A program made the translations under genes and the position numbers. From Sagittula salina (GTDB taxonomy: Bacteria > Pseudomonadota > Alphaproteobacteria > Rhodobacterales > Rhodobacteraceae): a DNA stretch of 64,000 nt. The stretch covers positions 19,172 through 83,171 of the forward strand of contig NZ_JAGISH010000016.1 in NCBI RefSeq assembly GCF_017813235.1, given 5' to 3'. Each line of letters opens with the position of its first letter. Within the stretch, counting starts at the first letter, position 1. Shown here piece by piece: positions 1-8,768 of this stretch. Below the pieces are notes generated by a model that worked only from the letters and a program-made list of their open reading frames with translations, was not told the origin of the DNA and searched no databases.

Positions 1-594
1 ATCCTCGCGGAGGTCCCGGTAGGCGTCGAACCGGAAGGCATGGCGATTTCACCCGATGGCAAATTCGTGGTGAACACCTCTGAAACCACCAACATGGCGC
101 ATTTCATCTCTACCGAGGATTATGAGATCAAGTACAACGTGCTGGTGGACCAGCGCCCGCGCTACGCCCGCTACACCGACGACGGCAAGCGGCTGTTCGT
201 CTCGTCGGAGATCGGTGGCACCGTGTCAGTCATGGACATCGCCGAGAGCGGCGAACCGACGCTGGTAAAGAAGATCGGCTTCGAGGTGCCGGGCGTGTTG
301 CCCGAATGGTTGCAGCCGGTCGGGGTCAAGGTCACGCCTGACGGCAGTCGGATCTTCGTCGCACTGGGACCTGCGAACCGGGTGGCGGTGATCGACGGCG
401 AGACTCTCGAGGTCGAAAAATACATCATGGTGGGTCAGCGCGTCTGGCAACTGCAGTTCACGCCGGACTTTCAGTATCTGCTGACCACGAACGGCAATTC
501 CAACGACATCACCGTGATCGAGGTGGCAAAGGAAAAGGCGATCAAGTCCATTCCCGTGGGGCAGCAGCCCTGGGGCGTGGCAGTGATCGAGTGA
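1..594 (+). CDS. YVTN beta-propeller protein, PQQ-catabolism associated (5' truncated)
   Basis: The window opens inside this reading frame, so the N-terminus is missing; 197 codons to the stop are visible. They show regularly spaced propeller blades with SPDGKFVV, TPDGSRIFVAL and TPDFQYLLT turns, each followed by an ITVIE or VAVID strand, which is typical of YVTN-family seven-bladed propellers. Such proteins sit beside PQQ-dependent alcohol dehydrogenase genes in methylotrophs and are exported; their exact role is not settled. The next gene begins 11 bases downstream, so this is the upstream member of an operon running to 3774. Family is clear from the repeats; the PQQ link is inferred from the neighbours. 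Confidence 0.8.
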   Translation: MLAEVPVGVEPEGMAISPDGKFVVNTSETTNMAHFISTEDYEIKYNVLVDQRPRYARYTDDGKRLFVSSEIGGTVSVMDIAESGEPTLVKKIGFEVPGVLPEWLQPVGVKVTPDGSRIFVALGPANRVAVIDGETLEVEKYIMVGQRVWQLQFTPDFQYLLTTNGNSNDITVIEVAKEKAIKSIPVGQQPWGVAVIE

Positions 595-605
595 GGGGGA
601 ATATT

Positions 606-1040
606 ATGAAGACGTTTGCGACCCTGATGGCGCTCATGCTGGCATCGCCCGCCGCAGCCGCGCCACTCTGTGACAACCTGGGTTTCGCCGGGCTGCTCGC
701 GTCGTGCAACCGGGGTGAGGACATCCACCTGACGCTGGCCTCCGGTCAGCCGCTGGGAGAAGATGTCGCGCTGCAGTCAGGGGCCTATTACACGCTGGTG
801 ATCGAGGCGGACGGATCGGCCGAACTGGCGGTCGAGGGTTCTTCGTTCTTCCGGGCGATCTGGATGAACGAAATCGTCATAAACCAGATCGAGGTCCGCC
901 CCATGGCGGTCGACTCGATCGAATTCGACAAGGCGGGCGTGGTGGAACTGTCCTTCATCGCCATCAAGCCCGGCACCCACGTTCTGAAGATCCCCGGATC
1001 GACCGGGGCCAGCCAGGAGGTGAAGATTTCCATACAGTGA
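606..1040 (+). CDS. Small exported protein of unknown function
   Basis: 144 residues. I chose the ATG at 606 because a purine-rich GAGGGGGA lies just upstream and it opens directly into a signal peptide (MKTFATLMALMLASPAAAA). A GTG at 591 would add five residues. The mature part begins with two cysteines about 12 residues apart (LCDN, SCNR) that could form a disulfide. It then looks all-beta, ending in a TFIAI-like strand pair with a PGTHVLKI turn reminiscent of cupredoxin-like sandwiches, but I see no full copper-ligand set. It lies between the propeller gene and the acidic PepSY-like gene and is probably co-transcribed. No family was recognised with certainty. Confidence 0.7.
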   Translation: MKTFATLMALMLASPAAAAPLCDNLGFAGLLASCNRGEDIHLTLASGQPLGEDVALQSGAYYTLVIEADGSAELAVEGSSFFRAIWMNEIVINQIEVRPMAVDSIEFDKAGVVELSFIAIKPGTHVLKIPGSTGASQEVKISIQ

Positions 1041-1072
1041 CCCGATTAACTGCAACCTTGGGAGAGACGATC

Positions 1073-1330
1073 ATGAAATACACCGTATTGGCCCTTGTCG
1101 CGCTCGGCCTCGCCGCGCCGGTCCACGCCGAAAGCCACAGCATCCCGCAGGAAACCGTCGACGCGATCATGTCGATGCTGACCGACATGGAATGCCAGAT
1201 GGATGCCGGCGACATCGAAATGGAGGACGACGGCGGCTTTGACCTTGACGACGTGATCTGCAAGGGCGGTCAGCAATATGACATCCGGCTCGATGCCGAC
1301 CTCAACGAGGTCAGCCGCCGGGCGGAATGA
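1073..1330 (+). CDS. Small acidic periplasmic protein, PepSY-like
   Basis: 85 residues. Start at 1073 follows GGGAGAGACG and gives a clean signal peptide (MKYTVLALVALGLAAPVHA). The mature protein of about 66 residues is very acidic (EMEDDGGFDLDDV near its middle) with two cysteines (MECQM, VICKG). Its ending, QYDIRLDADLNEVSRR, is the strand-turn pattern of PepSY-type domains. Small PepSY proteins occur near lanthanide-dependent methanol dehydrogenase genes, and one (Lanpepsy of Methylobacillus) binds lanthanides. Metal binding here is inference from composition and context. It is co-directional with its neighbours, with a 32-base gap to the preceding gene. Confidence 0.65.
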   Translation: MKYTVLALVALGLAAPVHAESHSIPQETVDAIMSMLTDMECQMDAGDIEMEDDGGFDLDDVICKGGQQYDIRLDADLNEVSRRAE

Positions 1331-1384
1331 GACTTAAGCAGCGGATGCGTTGTCGCGCGCGGCTTCTATCATCGGATCAAGGGC

Positions 1385-1404
1385 AAGGGGGCGGATGCCC
1401 CCTT
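1385..1404 (+). other. GC-rich hairpin upstream of the ABC importer genes
   Basis: A perfect 8-bp inverted repeat, AAGGGGGC and GCCCCCTT, with a GGAT loop. It lies in the 99-base gap between the PepSY-like gene and the substrate-binding protein gene, 25 bases before the next start codon. There is no T-tract, so it is more likely an mRNA stability or partial attenuation element than a full terminator. Confidence 0.4.
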
Positions 1405-1429
1405 CGCCGCGTGAGGGGAGGAAAAGACA

Positions 1430-2395
1430 ATGTTCGATTTCATCAAGGGCACCGTGGCGGCCATCGCGCTGGCCGCACCCGCTTGGGCCGATGACCTGCC
1501 CACCATCCGCGCCGCCACGCTGAAGATCGGCACGGTGAACTGGGAAATGCAGACCATCATCGACAACGGTTTCGACGAGAAGCACGGCTTCCATCTCGAG
1601 ATGCAGCCCTACGCCGACAACGGCGCGACCCGCGTCGCCGTCGAGGGTGGCGAGGCGGATATCGCGGTGGCAGACTGGATCTGGGTGGCGCGGCAGAACG
1701 CCGAGGGCAAGGATTACGTCTTTGTCCCCTACTCGAAGGCCGTCGGCGGGCTGGTGGCAAAGCCCGACGCCGGGGTAAATTCGCTGAAGGATCTCGCGGG
1801 CACCAAGGTCGGCATCGCCGGAGGACCGCTGGACAAGTCCTGGCTGATCCTGCGGGCCTACGCGCAGCAGGAATACGGCATGGATCTGAAGGCCGAGACG
1901 GAACAGGTCTTTGGCGCACCGCCGCTGATCTTCAAGGCGGGCCTTGGCGGAGAGACCACCGGCTCCATCAACTTCTGGCACTTCCTCGCCAAGATGAAGG
2001 CGTCGGGCATGGTCGAGGTGATCTCTGTCGCCGAAGCCGGCGAGGCGCTGGGGCTGAACCCGGACACACCGCTGCTGGGGTATTACTTCAAGCAAAGCTT
2101 TCTCGACGAGCATCCGGGGATGGCGCAGGCGCTCTATGACGCTTCGCGCGACGCAAAGGACCTTTTGGCCGCCGACACTGCAGCATGGGAGGCGATCCGC
2201 CCCGCGATGAACGCCAGCAACGACGGCCAGTTCGAGGCGCTGAAAGCCGACTGGCTGGCGGGCTCCCCGTCGCGCGGGCCGGTCGACGTGGAGGGTGCCG
2301 ACAAGATGCTGACGCTGATGAACGAGCTTGGCGGCGCGGAGCTGGTGGGCAAAGCCACCAAGGTGCCCGAGGGGCTCTTTGCCGACGTCAAGTAA
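1430..2395 (+). CDS. ABC transporter substrate-binding protein, TauA/SsuA/NMT1 type
   Basis: 321 residues beginning with a signal peptide that ends ...APAWADD. The sequence has the NMT1/SsuA hallmarks: an early LKIGTVNWE strand, a GEADIAVADW ligand-loop segment, and SLKDLAGTKVGIAGG at the start of lobe 2. A good GGGGAGGAAAAG ribosome site precedes the ATG. The stop abuts the GTG of the permease gene, so the three genes form one transcription unit. The substrate cannot be read from sequence. The position beside PQQ-associated proteins suggests a compound needed for alcohol oxidation, such as a metal complex or cofactor precursor, rather than taurine; this is inference. Confidence 0.85.
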   Translation: MFDFIKGTVAAIALAAPAWADDLPTIRAATLKIGTVNWEMQTIIDNGFDEKHGFHLEMQPYADNGATRVAVEGGEADIAVADWIWVARQNAEGKDYVFVPYSKAVGGLVAKPDAGVNSLKDLAGTKVGIAGGPLDKSWLILRAYAQQEYGMDLKAETEQVFGAPPLIFKAGLGGETTGSINFWHFLAKMKASGMVEVISVAEAGEALGLNPDTPLLGYYFKQSFLDEHPGMAQALYDASRDAKDLLAADTAAWEAIRPAMNASNDGQFEALKADWLAGSPSRGPVDVEGADKMLTLMNELGGAELVGKATKVPEGLFADVK

Positions 2396-3184
2396 GTGGC
2401 CCTGAGCGAGACGCAGAAGGACAGCGCGCGGCCGGGGATGCCTCCTGCCGCCGTTGGGGCCATGTCCATTGGGTTGCTGCTGGCGCTCTGGGTGATGGCC
2501 GCATGGCTGACGGCGGACGCGACAATCCTGCCCCAACCATGGGCGTTGGTCGGACCATTCCGCCGCGAGGTCATGAACGGAGAGCTACCCTATCATCTTG
2601 GCGAGACGCTGGTGCGGGTGGCATGGGCCTTTGCGCTGGCGATGCTGGCGGGAGGCGCGCTCGGGCTTGTCATGGGGCGTAACCCGGTTCTGAACCGCTG
2701 GCTGGACCCGTGGCTGGTAATCTTCCTCAACTTGCCCGCCCTGGTGCTGATCGTGCTGTGCTACCTGTGGATCGGTCTGAACGAGACTGCCGCCATAGCC
2801 GCTGTGGTCTTCAACAAGATCCCCAACGTCGCCACGGTGATCCGCGAAGGAGCGCGTGCGCTGGACCCGGCCGTCGACGCCATGGCGCGAGTCTACCGGA
2901 TGAGCGCCTGGGCAAGGCTGCGGCACGTCACCCTGCCGCAGCTCGCCCCCTTCATCACCGCCGCCGCACGGTCCGGCATCGCGGTGATCTGGAAGATCGT
3001 GCTGGTGGTCGAATTCCTCGGGCGGTCGTCCGGGGTCGGCTTTCAGATCCACCTCTATTTCCAACTTTTCGACGTGACCATGGTGTTGGTCTACGCTTTC
3101 TCCTTCATTGTTGTGATGCTGGCCGTGGAATGGCTGGTGCTGCAACCCTGGGAACGGCATACCCGCCGCTGGAGGCAGGAATGA
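2396..3184 (+). CDS. ABC transporter permease, TauC/SsuC type
   Basis: 262 residues starting with GTG immediately after the stop of the binding-protein gene. It has about six hydrophobic segments and the BPD_transp_1 coupling-helix region (EGARALDPAVDAMARVYRM...LPQLAPFI), where the cytoplasmic loop docks to the ATPase. The aliphatic-sulfonate/nitrate permease subfamily fits by length and topology. The stop codon overlaps the ATG of the ATPase gene (ATGA), indicating translational coupling. It would form a homodimeric channel in the inner membrane. Confidence 0.88.
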   Translation: MALSETQKDSARPGMPPAAVGAMSIGLLLALWVMAAWLTADATILPQPWALVGPFRREVMNGELPYHLGETLVRVAWAFALAMLAGGALGLVMGRNPVLNRWLDPWLVIFLNLPALVLIVLCYLWIGLNETAAIAAVVFNKIPNVATVIREGARALDPAVDAMARVYRMSAWARLRHVTLPQLAPFITAAARSGIAVIWKIVLVVEFLGRSSGVGFQIHLYFQLFDVTMVLVYAFSFIVVMLAVEWLVLQPWERHTRRWRQE

Positions 3185-3774
3185 TCCGGGTCGACATCGC
3201 AGGGAAACATTTTGGCGATGTGCAGGTGCTGGGGCGCGTGCGGTTCGACATCGCATCGGGCGAAACGGTGGCGCTGGTCGGGCCGTCGGGCATCGGTAAA
3301 TCCACCGTGCTGCGCATCGTCGCCGGGATCGACACGCGGTTTCAGGGCCACGTGGAGCGGCCTGAGGCCATGGCCATCGTCTTTCAGGAACCGACGCTGC
3401 TGGCCTGGCGATCGGCGCGGGACAACCTCCTGCTGACTCAACCGGGCCTGACGCCCGAAGGCGCCGACCGAGCCTTGGCCAAGGTCGGGCTGGAAGGTCG
3501 TGGCGAAGCATTTCCCTTGCAGCTGTCGCTGGGGCAGCAAAGGCGGCTGTCGCTGGCGCGGGCCTTCGCAGGTAAGCCAGAGTTGTTGATCATGGACGAA
3601 CCATTCGTCTCGCTCGACCCGGAGATGGCGGAACAGATGATGGGCCTGACCGAAACCCTGATCGCTGAAGCCCGGCCCGCCACGCTGTTCGTCACCCACG
3701 CCACAGCGGAAGCGGAGCGGCTGGCGACGCGTATCCTGCACCTCGAAGGCCGCCCCGCCACGCTGCGCGCCTGA
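3181..3774 (+). CDS. ABC transporter ATP-binding protein, short TauB/SsuB type
   Basis: 197 residues, shorter than the usual 240-260 for this family. Walker A is GPSGIGKS (34-41), Q-loop Gln69, signature LSLGQQ (116-121, a variant of LSGGQ), Walker B LLIMDE (135-140), switch His173. The usual C-terminal tail is lacking. It overlaps the permease gene by 4 bases. It powers the importer encoded at 1430-3184. All key catalytic residues are present, so it should be active despite its small size. Confidence 0.9.
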   Translation: MIRVDIAGKHFGDVQVLGRVRFDIASGETVALVGPSGIGKSTVLRIVAGIDTRFQGHVERPEAMAIVFQEPTLLAWRSARDNLLLTQPGLTPEGADRALAKVGLEGRGEAFPLQLSLGQQRRLSLARAFAGKPELLIMDEPFVSLDPEMAEQMMGLTETLIAEARPATLFVTHATAEAERLATRILHLEGRPATLRA

Positions 3775-3945
3775 GGGCCGTGGGGCGGGGCGGGCTCCGG
3801 GCTTGTGGCTGGACGCGGGCGCGGGCGTGACGCGTAAGAGGACCGCAACTCCAAATTTTCAGACCGTCGGGATCGGTTTCCTTGACTAGTCTCCGGACCC
3901 GTCAGTCCATGCGTGCAAAAAAGCGGACGCAGATCCCCGCCCATC

Positions 3946-4713
3946 TCAGACTTCGAGAAAAGTGACCTCGCCGGGCCGAATATGGGCCGCTGTAAGCCGC
4001 CCTGTCGCATAGGCGCCGGTATCGACGGAAATCCGCCCGCGCTCTGCCTTGGGTTGCCGTACGATGGTATGGCCATGGACGATCCAGATGCCGTCCGTCC
4101 TGTCGCGACGGCCAAATTCGCTGTGACCCCAGGTCAGGACGTCGCGGGTTTGGCAGTCCAGGGGCAATGCCGGATCGGCGCCAGCGTGAACAACTGCGAC
4201 ATTTCCTGACTGCCAGCTGTCGGGCAGCGCGCGCAGCCATGCGATGATGTCCTCGCCCATTGCCTCGCGCAGGCGCAACGCGAGGTCGGCCATCGTCTCG
4301 GATGGCTGACGGCCGATCTTGTAGCTTGCCAAAGTCTGCAGTCCACCGTTTCGCAGCCAGCGGTTTCCGGCGGTTTCCGGGTCGTCGAGAAAGTTCAGCA
4401 GCATTTCTTCGTGATTGCCCGCCAGACAGATGACGTAGTCGCCGAACTCCCTGGACAGCCGTCTCAGGAGGCTCAGGACCGGGCCGGAATGTTCGCCACG
4501 ATCGACCATATCCCCGACGACAATAACGCGCGGGGTCTCCTCGATCTTCTCGATTTCGAGCAACAAGTCCGCCAGTTTCTGCAGACAGCCGTGGACATCC
4601 CCGATCACAAAAAACGATTCGTCCGGTGCGACGGGCGCATCGAACTCCGGGACAGAGTAGAGATCCCGCGCGGTCCGAGCAGGCTTCCCGAGCAGTTTCT
4701 CAAGCAGCTTCAT
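3946..4713 (-). CDS. PPP-family metallophosphoesterase (Ser/Thr or diadenosine phosphatase type)
   Basis: 255 residues with the three PPP signature blocks in order: GDVHG (38-42), GDMVDRG (67-73), GNHEE (99-103). A VVHAGAD and a IVHGHT histidine motif follow near the C-terminus. These supply the dinuclear metal ligands. No signal peptide is seen, so it is cytosolic. Size and motifs fit bacterial PrpA/ApaH-like enzymes; whether the substrate is phosphoprotein, Ap4A or capped RNA cannot be told. It is monocistronic or co-transcribed with the Wza-like gene, which ends 63 bases upstream. The 170 bases on its 3' side hold no recognised feature. Confidence 0.85.
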   Translation of the reverse strand: MKLLEKLLGKPARTARDLYSVPEFDAPVAPDESFFVIGDVHGCLQKLADLLLEIEKIEETPRVIVVGDMVDRGEHSGPVLSLLRRLSREFGDYVICLAGNHEEMLLNFLDDPETAGNRWLRNGGLQTLASYKIGRQPSETMADLALRLREAMGEDIIAWLRALPDSWQSGNVAVVHAGADPALPLDCQTRDVLTWGHSEFGRRDRTDGIWIVHGHTIVRQPKAERGRISVDTGAYATGRLTAAHIRPGEVTFLEV

Positions 4714-4776
4714 GGCGCTCTATATGTGACGGCTGGCCGGAACCCGCAAGTCCCGACGCAACGTTCATCGTGGCCG

Positions 4777-6180
4777 TCAGATCGCGTCCTGAGCGGACTG
4801 GACAAGCAGCGGGAAGAACTGCTGGAAGGCGCGGTTCCACTTTGTGATCGGCTGCTCTTCGATGAAGACGACGTCGTTGGGCCGCATCTCGAAACGGGTC
4901 GCCATGACCACGTTGGCGATGTTTTCCGCATCAAGGTGATAGGCAACCACCGTCGCCCCCGGCGCCAGCGAATCGGCGCCGCGCAGCACGTAGATCTGGC
5001 TGGGATCGCCGGTCGTGTTGACGTAGCCACCCTCGCCGAACAGAACATCGGCCAACGTCGCGCGGCGCCCATAGGGCAGGGGGACGCGGCTCTGCTTCGT
5101 GACTTCCCCGGTCAGGTAGACGTAGTCGCGGGTCTCCTCCCCCAGGCTTCGGCGGCGTTCATAGTTGCTGCGCTCTTCCTCGAGGGCAGACCTCCGCAAG
5201 GCGATCTCCCCTTGCAGGATGGTCATTGCGGAGCTGCGCGCGCTGGTACGCAGCGCGATGACATCGATACGCGCCTGATAGAAGGCCAGGGCGCGGTCAA
5301 GGTCATAGGTCGTGTCCACAAAGATCGCGTCGCCGCCGCGCAGCAGCTTGTCCTTCAGGCCGGGGTTCTCGACGTAGGTATTCAGCGGGATCTGGTAGAG
5401 AGTGCCGTCGCGATAGATGCGAATCGAAGCGAATTCGCGATCCTTGACAGTCACGCCGCCCGCCGCGATCAACGCCTCGCCCAGCGTCAGGCCGCTGGGG
5501 GTGATGGCCACCACGGTTGACGTCTTCACCGCACCGCCGATTGCGACACGCTGCGAGTTGAATTTGGAAATCTCCAAGCTGAAGGTCGGGTCGATCTGGT
5601 TGTTCACCAGCGCCTGAAACAAGCTGTTTTCCGCCTCCTCGATTGTCAGCCCGCCAACATCGACACCGCCAACATCGGGAATTGCGATGGTGCCGTCCTC
5701 GCGCACGACATAGCCCTGTCGGCTGTTCGCGGCTGCCAGAAGGCCAGTGAGCTGCTCAACCGTGCTAGCCGAACCTTTCGTTGCCAGCAGCAATTCGTCG
5801 CCCGGACCAATGCGGTAAGGCTGCGACGGGATGTCGGGCAGGGGGCGGTACTGCAATTGCTGGCGAGTCTCCTCGGGCAGGTACGGTTCGGCGGGCAGGG
5901 CTCCGACGCCCTGCGCAGCTCCGCCCGACCCGGCGTTGGAGAAGAATACAGCGGGCAGACTGCGCGGCATATAGGCAGAGCTGTTCGCCGTGGCGATCAC
6001 CTGCGGCGAAAGCTCCAGCACGGTCACGTCCTCGGCCTTCTCGTCGACCGAGGGGCTGTGATAGGTGATTCCGCAAGCCGAGAGCGTCGCGGCCATGACC
6101 CCCGCCAACACCTTGTTACGAAAGCGCGGAACCAAGGCGGATTTGACCGGGGTAATCTCTGACCGGATCGTGACGTTCAT
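4777..6180 (-). CDS. Polysaccharide export outer-membrane lipoprotein, Wza/KpsD-like
   Basis: 467 residues from the ATG at 6180, which follows GGGAAGAG on the minus strand; upstream in-frame codons lack a ribosome site. The N-terminus has a basic stretch, a short hydrophobic segment and a lipobox LSAC with lipidated Cys36. The middle contains the Poly_export core (YRIGPGDELLLAT...) and two or more SLBB-type beta-grasp domains (VAIGGAVKTSTVVAITPSG; YLTGEVTKQSRVPLPYG). It would form an outer-membrane export channel for a surface polysaccharide. No glycosyltransferase or Wzc partner is next to it, which is unusual. Confidence 0.88.
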   Translation of the reverse strand: MNVTIRSEITPVKSALVPRFRNKVLAGVMAATLSACGITYHSPSVDEKAEDVTVLELSPQVIATANSSAYMPRSLPAVFFSNAGSGGAAQGVGALPAEPYLPEETRQQLQYRPLPDIPSQPYRIGPGDELLLATKGSASTVEQLTGLLAAANSRQGYVVREDGTIAIPDVGGVDVGGLTIEEAENSLFQALVNNQIDPTFSLEISKFNSQRVAIGGAVKTSTVVAITPSGLTLGEALIAAGGVTVKDREFASIRIYRDGTLYQIPLNTYVENPGLKDKLLRGGDAIFVDTTYDLDRALAFYQARIDVIALRTSARSSAMTILQGEIALRRSALEEERSNYERRRSLGEETRDYVYLTGEVTKQSRVPLPYGRRATLADVLFGEGGYVNTTGDPSQIYVLRGADSLAPGATVVAYHLDAENIANVVMATRFEMRPNDVVFIEEQPITKWNRAFQQFFPLLVQSAQDAI

Positions 6181-6505
6181 GTTCTGCTCTTCCCAAGATT
6201 TTGCGCCCGCACGGCCTTGGACGTGCGAATGCCATCGTGCTGCTGTTTGCAATCCAATAACCCAAATGCAGCTGTCAGGCGACTGCGGGGTAAACAGACC
6301 AAGATTCGAACGCCGAAACCGGGTCAAATGTGCAACAATTGCGGTCACCCGGCTTCGGACACCACGCCACAAAGCGGGACGGAGGCGGCCCTGCGACGCG
6401 ACAATGTATACCGCCGCATACTGTGGACGTCGGCGGAAGATTCGCCTAGAGAGGGCGCAATCTTGGTAACGGGCCCGGAGACGGGCGCAGCAACGGGGGA
6501 ATCCC
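6181..6505. promoter_or_regulatory. Divergent intergenic region between the Wza-like gene and icd
   Basis: 325 bases separate two divergently transcribed genes, so it must hold promoters for both. I find no convincing -35/-10 pair with standard spacing, no terminator and no long inverted repeat. A GGGGGAATCCC segment directly before the icd ATG acts as its ribosome site. No reading frame here looks like a gene. Confidence 0.5.
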
Positions 6506-8710
6506 ATGTCCGAACAGACCACACCCGACATCATCTACACAAAGGTCGACGAAGCGCCGGAACTGGCCTCGGCCTCGCTTCTGCCGATCATCCGGGCCTT
6601 TGCTTCGGCGGCGGGGGTTTCTGTCGGCACGAAGGATATCAGCCTCGCGGGTCGCATCATCGCCACCTTCCCGGAGGCCCTGACGGACGCACAGCGGCAG
6701 GACGACGACCTCGCCGCGCTGGGTGAACTGGTGAAGACCGCCGATGCCAACGTGATCAAGCTGCCGAACATCTCGGCTTCCGTGCCGCAGTTGGTCGCGG
6801 CGGTGAAGGAGCTGCAGGCGCAGGGTTACGCGCTGCCCGACTACCCCGAAACGCCGAGCACCGCCGCCGAAAAGGCCGTTCGTGCGAAGTACGACACCAT
6901 CAAGGGCTCTGCCGTGAACCCGGTCCTGCGCGAGGGCAACTCCGACCGCCGCGCAGCCGCCGCAGTAAAGACCTTTGCTCAGAACAACCCGCACCGTATG
7001 GGCGAGTGGACGGCCGCATCGAAGACGCGCGTCGCCTCGATGGACGGCAACGACTTCTTTTCGAACGAGAAATCGGCGACGCTGGACAGCGCGGCAACAG
7101 CAAAGATTGTGCTGGAAACGGCCAAGGGTGAAACCGTTCTGAAGGACGGCGTATCCTATCCGGCGGGCACTGTTGTCGACGCCACGTTCATGTCGGCCGC
7201 CGCTCTGGATGCTTTCCTCGCCGCAGAGATAGAAAAGACAAAAGCCGAGGGCACGCTGTTCTCGCTGCACATGAAAGCCACGATGATGAAGGTCTCCGAC
7301 CCGATCATCTTCGGCCACGCCGTGAAGGCATGGCTCGCCCCGGTGTTCGAGCAGCACGGCGAGAAGATGAAGGCGCTTGGCGTCAACCCGAACTCGGGCC
7401 TCGGCGACCTGCTGGAGCGGGTGAAGGACGACGCGGAGATCATGGCCGCCATCGATGCCGTGACGGCGAAGCGTCCGCCGATGTACATGGTGAACTCCGA
7501 CAAGGGCATAACCAACCTGCACGTGCCGTCTGATGTCATTATCGACGCATCGATGCCCGCGCTGATCCGCGCCGGCGGCAAGGGCTGGGGCCCGGACGGC
7601 AAGGAGCACGACACCAATTGCGTGATCCCCGACAATTCCTACGCGCCGGTCTATGACGCGGCCATCGAATTCTTCAAGGCCAATGGCAAGCTGAACCCGG
7701 CCACGGCCGGCACCGTGCAGAATATCGGTCTGATGGCGCAGAAGGCGGAGGAATACGGCTCCCACCCGACCACCTTCGAGATCCCCGAGGCGGGCACCGT
7801 GAAAATGGTCCTGACGGACGGCACGGTGCTGCACCAGCACGGCGTCGAAGCGGGCGACATCTGGCGGTCGGCCTCGGCCCGCAAGGCGCCGATCGAGGAC
7901 TGGGTGACGCTCGCCATCGACCGTCAGAAAGCGACCGGCTACCGGGCGATCTTCTGGCTGGACGAGACTCGCGCGCATGACGCGGAGTTGATCAAGGTCG
8001 TAAAGCCCATGCTTGAGGCGAAAGGCGTTTCCGGCAAGTTCGAGATCATGGCCCCGCACGAGGCGACCATTGCGAGCCTCGAGACGATCACGAAGGGCGA
8101 GAACACCATCGCGATCACCGGCAACGTCCTGCGCGACTACCTGACGGACTTGTTCCCGATCCTCGAGTTGGCGACCTCGGCCAAGATGCTGTCGATCGTG
8201 AAGCTGATGCAGGGCGGCGGCCTGTTCGAGACCGGCGCCGGCGGTTCGGCACCCAAACACGTGCAGCAGCTGCAGGAGGAAAACCACCTGCGCTGGGATA
8301 GCTTGGGCGAATTCTGCGCTCTGGGGGAATCGTTCCGCTTCCTCGCGGACCAGAAGGGCAACGCCAAGGCGCGGGTGCTTGGCGACGCGGTTGACGCGGC
8401 GACGCAGGGCATTCTCGACAACGACCGTTCGCCGTCGCGCAAGGCGGGTGAGCCGGACAACCGCGATAGCCACTACTGGTTCGCCCGCTACTGGGCCGAA
8501 GCGCTCGCCGCCCAGACCGCCGATGCCGGTCTGGCTGCGCATTTCGAGCCTCTCGCGAAAGCGTTGGCCGAGGGCGAAGCAGCCATTGTCGCGGAATTGG
8601 CGACCGCACAGGGCAATCCCGCCGATCTGGGCGGCTATTACCACCCCGACGCAGCAAAGGTCGCGGCGGTGATGCGTCCGTCCAAGACCTTGAACGCAAT
8701 AATCGGCTGA
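6506..8710 (+). CDS. icd: Isocitrate dehydrogenase, NADP-dependent, monomeric type
   Basis: 734 residues, matching the roughly 740 of the monomeric IDH-II family rather than the 400-residue dimeric enzyme. The start SEQTTPDIIYTKVDEAPELASASLLPII and internal segments such as RKAPIEDWVTLAIDRQ and FWLDETRAHD are characteristic. It oxidatively decarboxylates isocitrate to 2-oxoglutarate with NADP in the cytosolic TCA cycle. It stands alone between a divergent gene and a strong terminator at 8741-8768. A core metabolic gene on a stretch that also holds repABC argues for a chromid or an integrated plasmid. Confidence 0.96.
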   Translation: MSEQTTPDIIYTKVDEAPELASASLLPIIRAFASAAGVSVGTKDISLAGRIIATFPEALTDAQRQDDDLAALGELVKTADANVIKLPNISASVPQLVAAVKELQAQGYALPDYPETPSTAAEKAVRAKYDTIKGSAVNPVLREGNSDRRAAAAVKTFAQNNPHRMGEWTAASKTRVASMDGNDFFSNEKSATLDSAATAKIVLETAKGETVLKDGVSYPAGTVVDATFMSAAALDAFLAAEIEKTKAEGTLFSLHMKATMMKVSDPIIFGHAVKAWLAPVFEQHGEKMKALGVNPNSGLGDLLERVKDDAEIMAAIDAVTAKRPPMYMVNSDKGITNLHVPSDVIIDASMPALIRAGGKGWGPDGKEHDTNCVIPDNSYAPVYDAAIEFFKANGKLNPATAGTVQNIGLMAQKAEEYGSHPTTFEIPEAGTVKMVLTDGTVLHQHGVEAGDIWRSASARKAPIEDWVTLAIDRQKATGYRAIFWLDETRAHDAELIKVVKPMLEAKGVSGKFEIMAPHEATIASLETITKGENTIAITGNVLRDYLTDLFPILELATSAKMLSIVKLMQGGGLFETGAGGSAPKHVQQLQEENHLRWDSLGEFCALGESFRFLADQKGNAKARVLGDAVDAATQGILDNDRSPSRKAGEPDNRDSHYWFARYWAEALAAQTADAGLAAHFEPLAKALAEGEAAIVAELATAQGNPADLGGYYHPDAAKVAAVMRPSKTLNAIIG

Positions 8711-8740
8711 TCGACTGGCAGCCCTGAACACGAACTGGAA

Positions 8741-8768
8741 GGTCCCGCCGACACGGCGGGCCTTTTTA
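8741..8768 (+). terminator. Rho-independent terminator of icd
   Basis: CCCGCC (8744-8749) pairs with GGCGGG (8755-8760) around a GACAC loop and is followed by CCTTTTT. It lies 31 bases after the icd stop. Confidence 0.85.

Noticed and set aside
1334..2536. 400-codon minus-strand frame over the substrate-binding protein gene
   Set aside because: Arg/Gly/His-rich shadow; the plus strand has a signal peptide and operon context.
6301..6325. GATTCGAAC-like segment suggesting a tRNA T-arm
   Set aside because: No matching acceptor, D-arm or anticodon stem on either strand.
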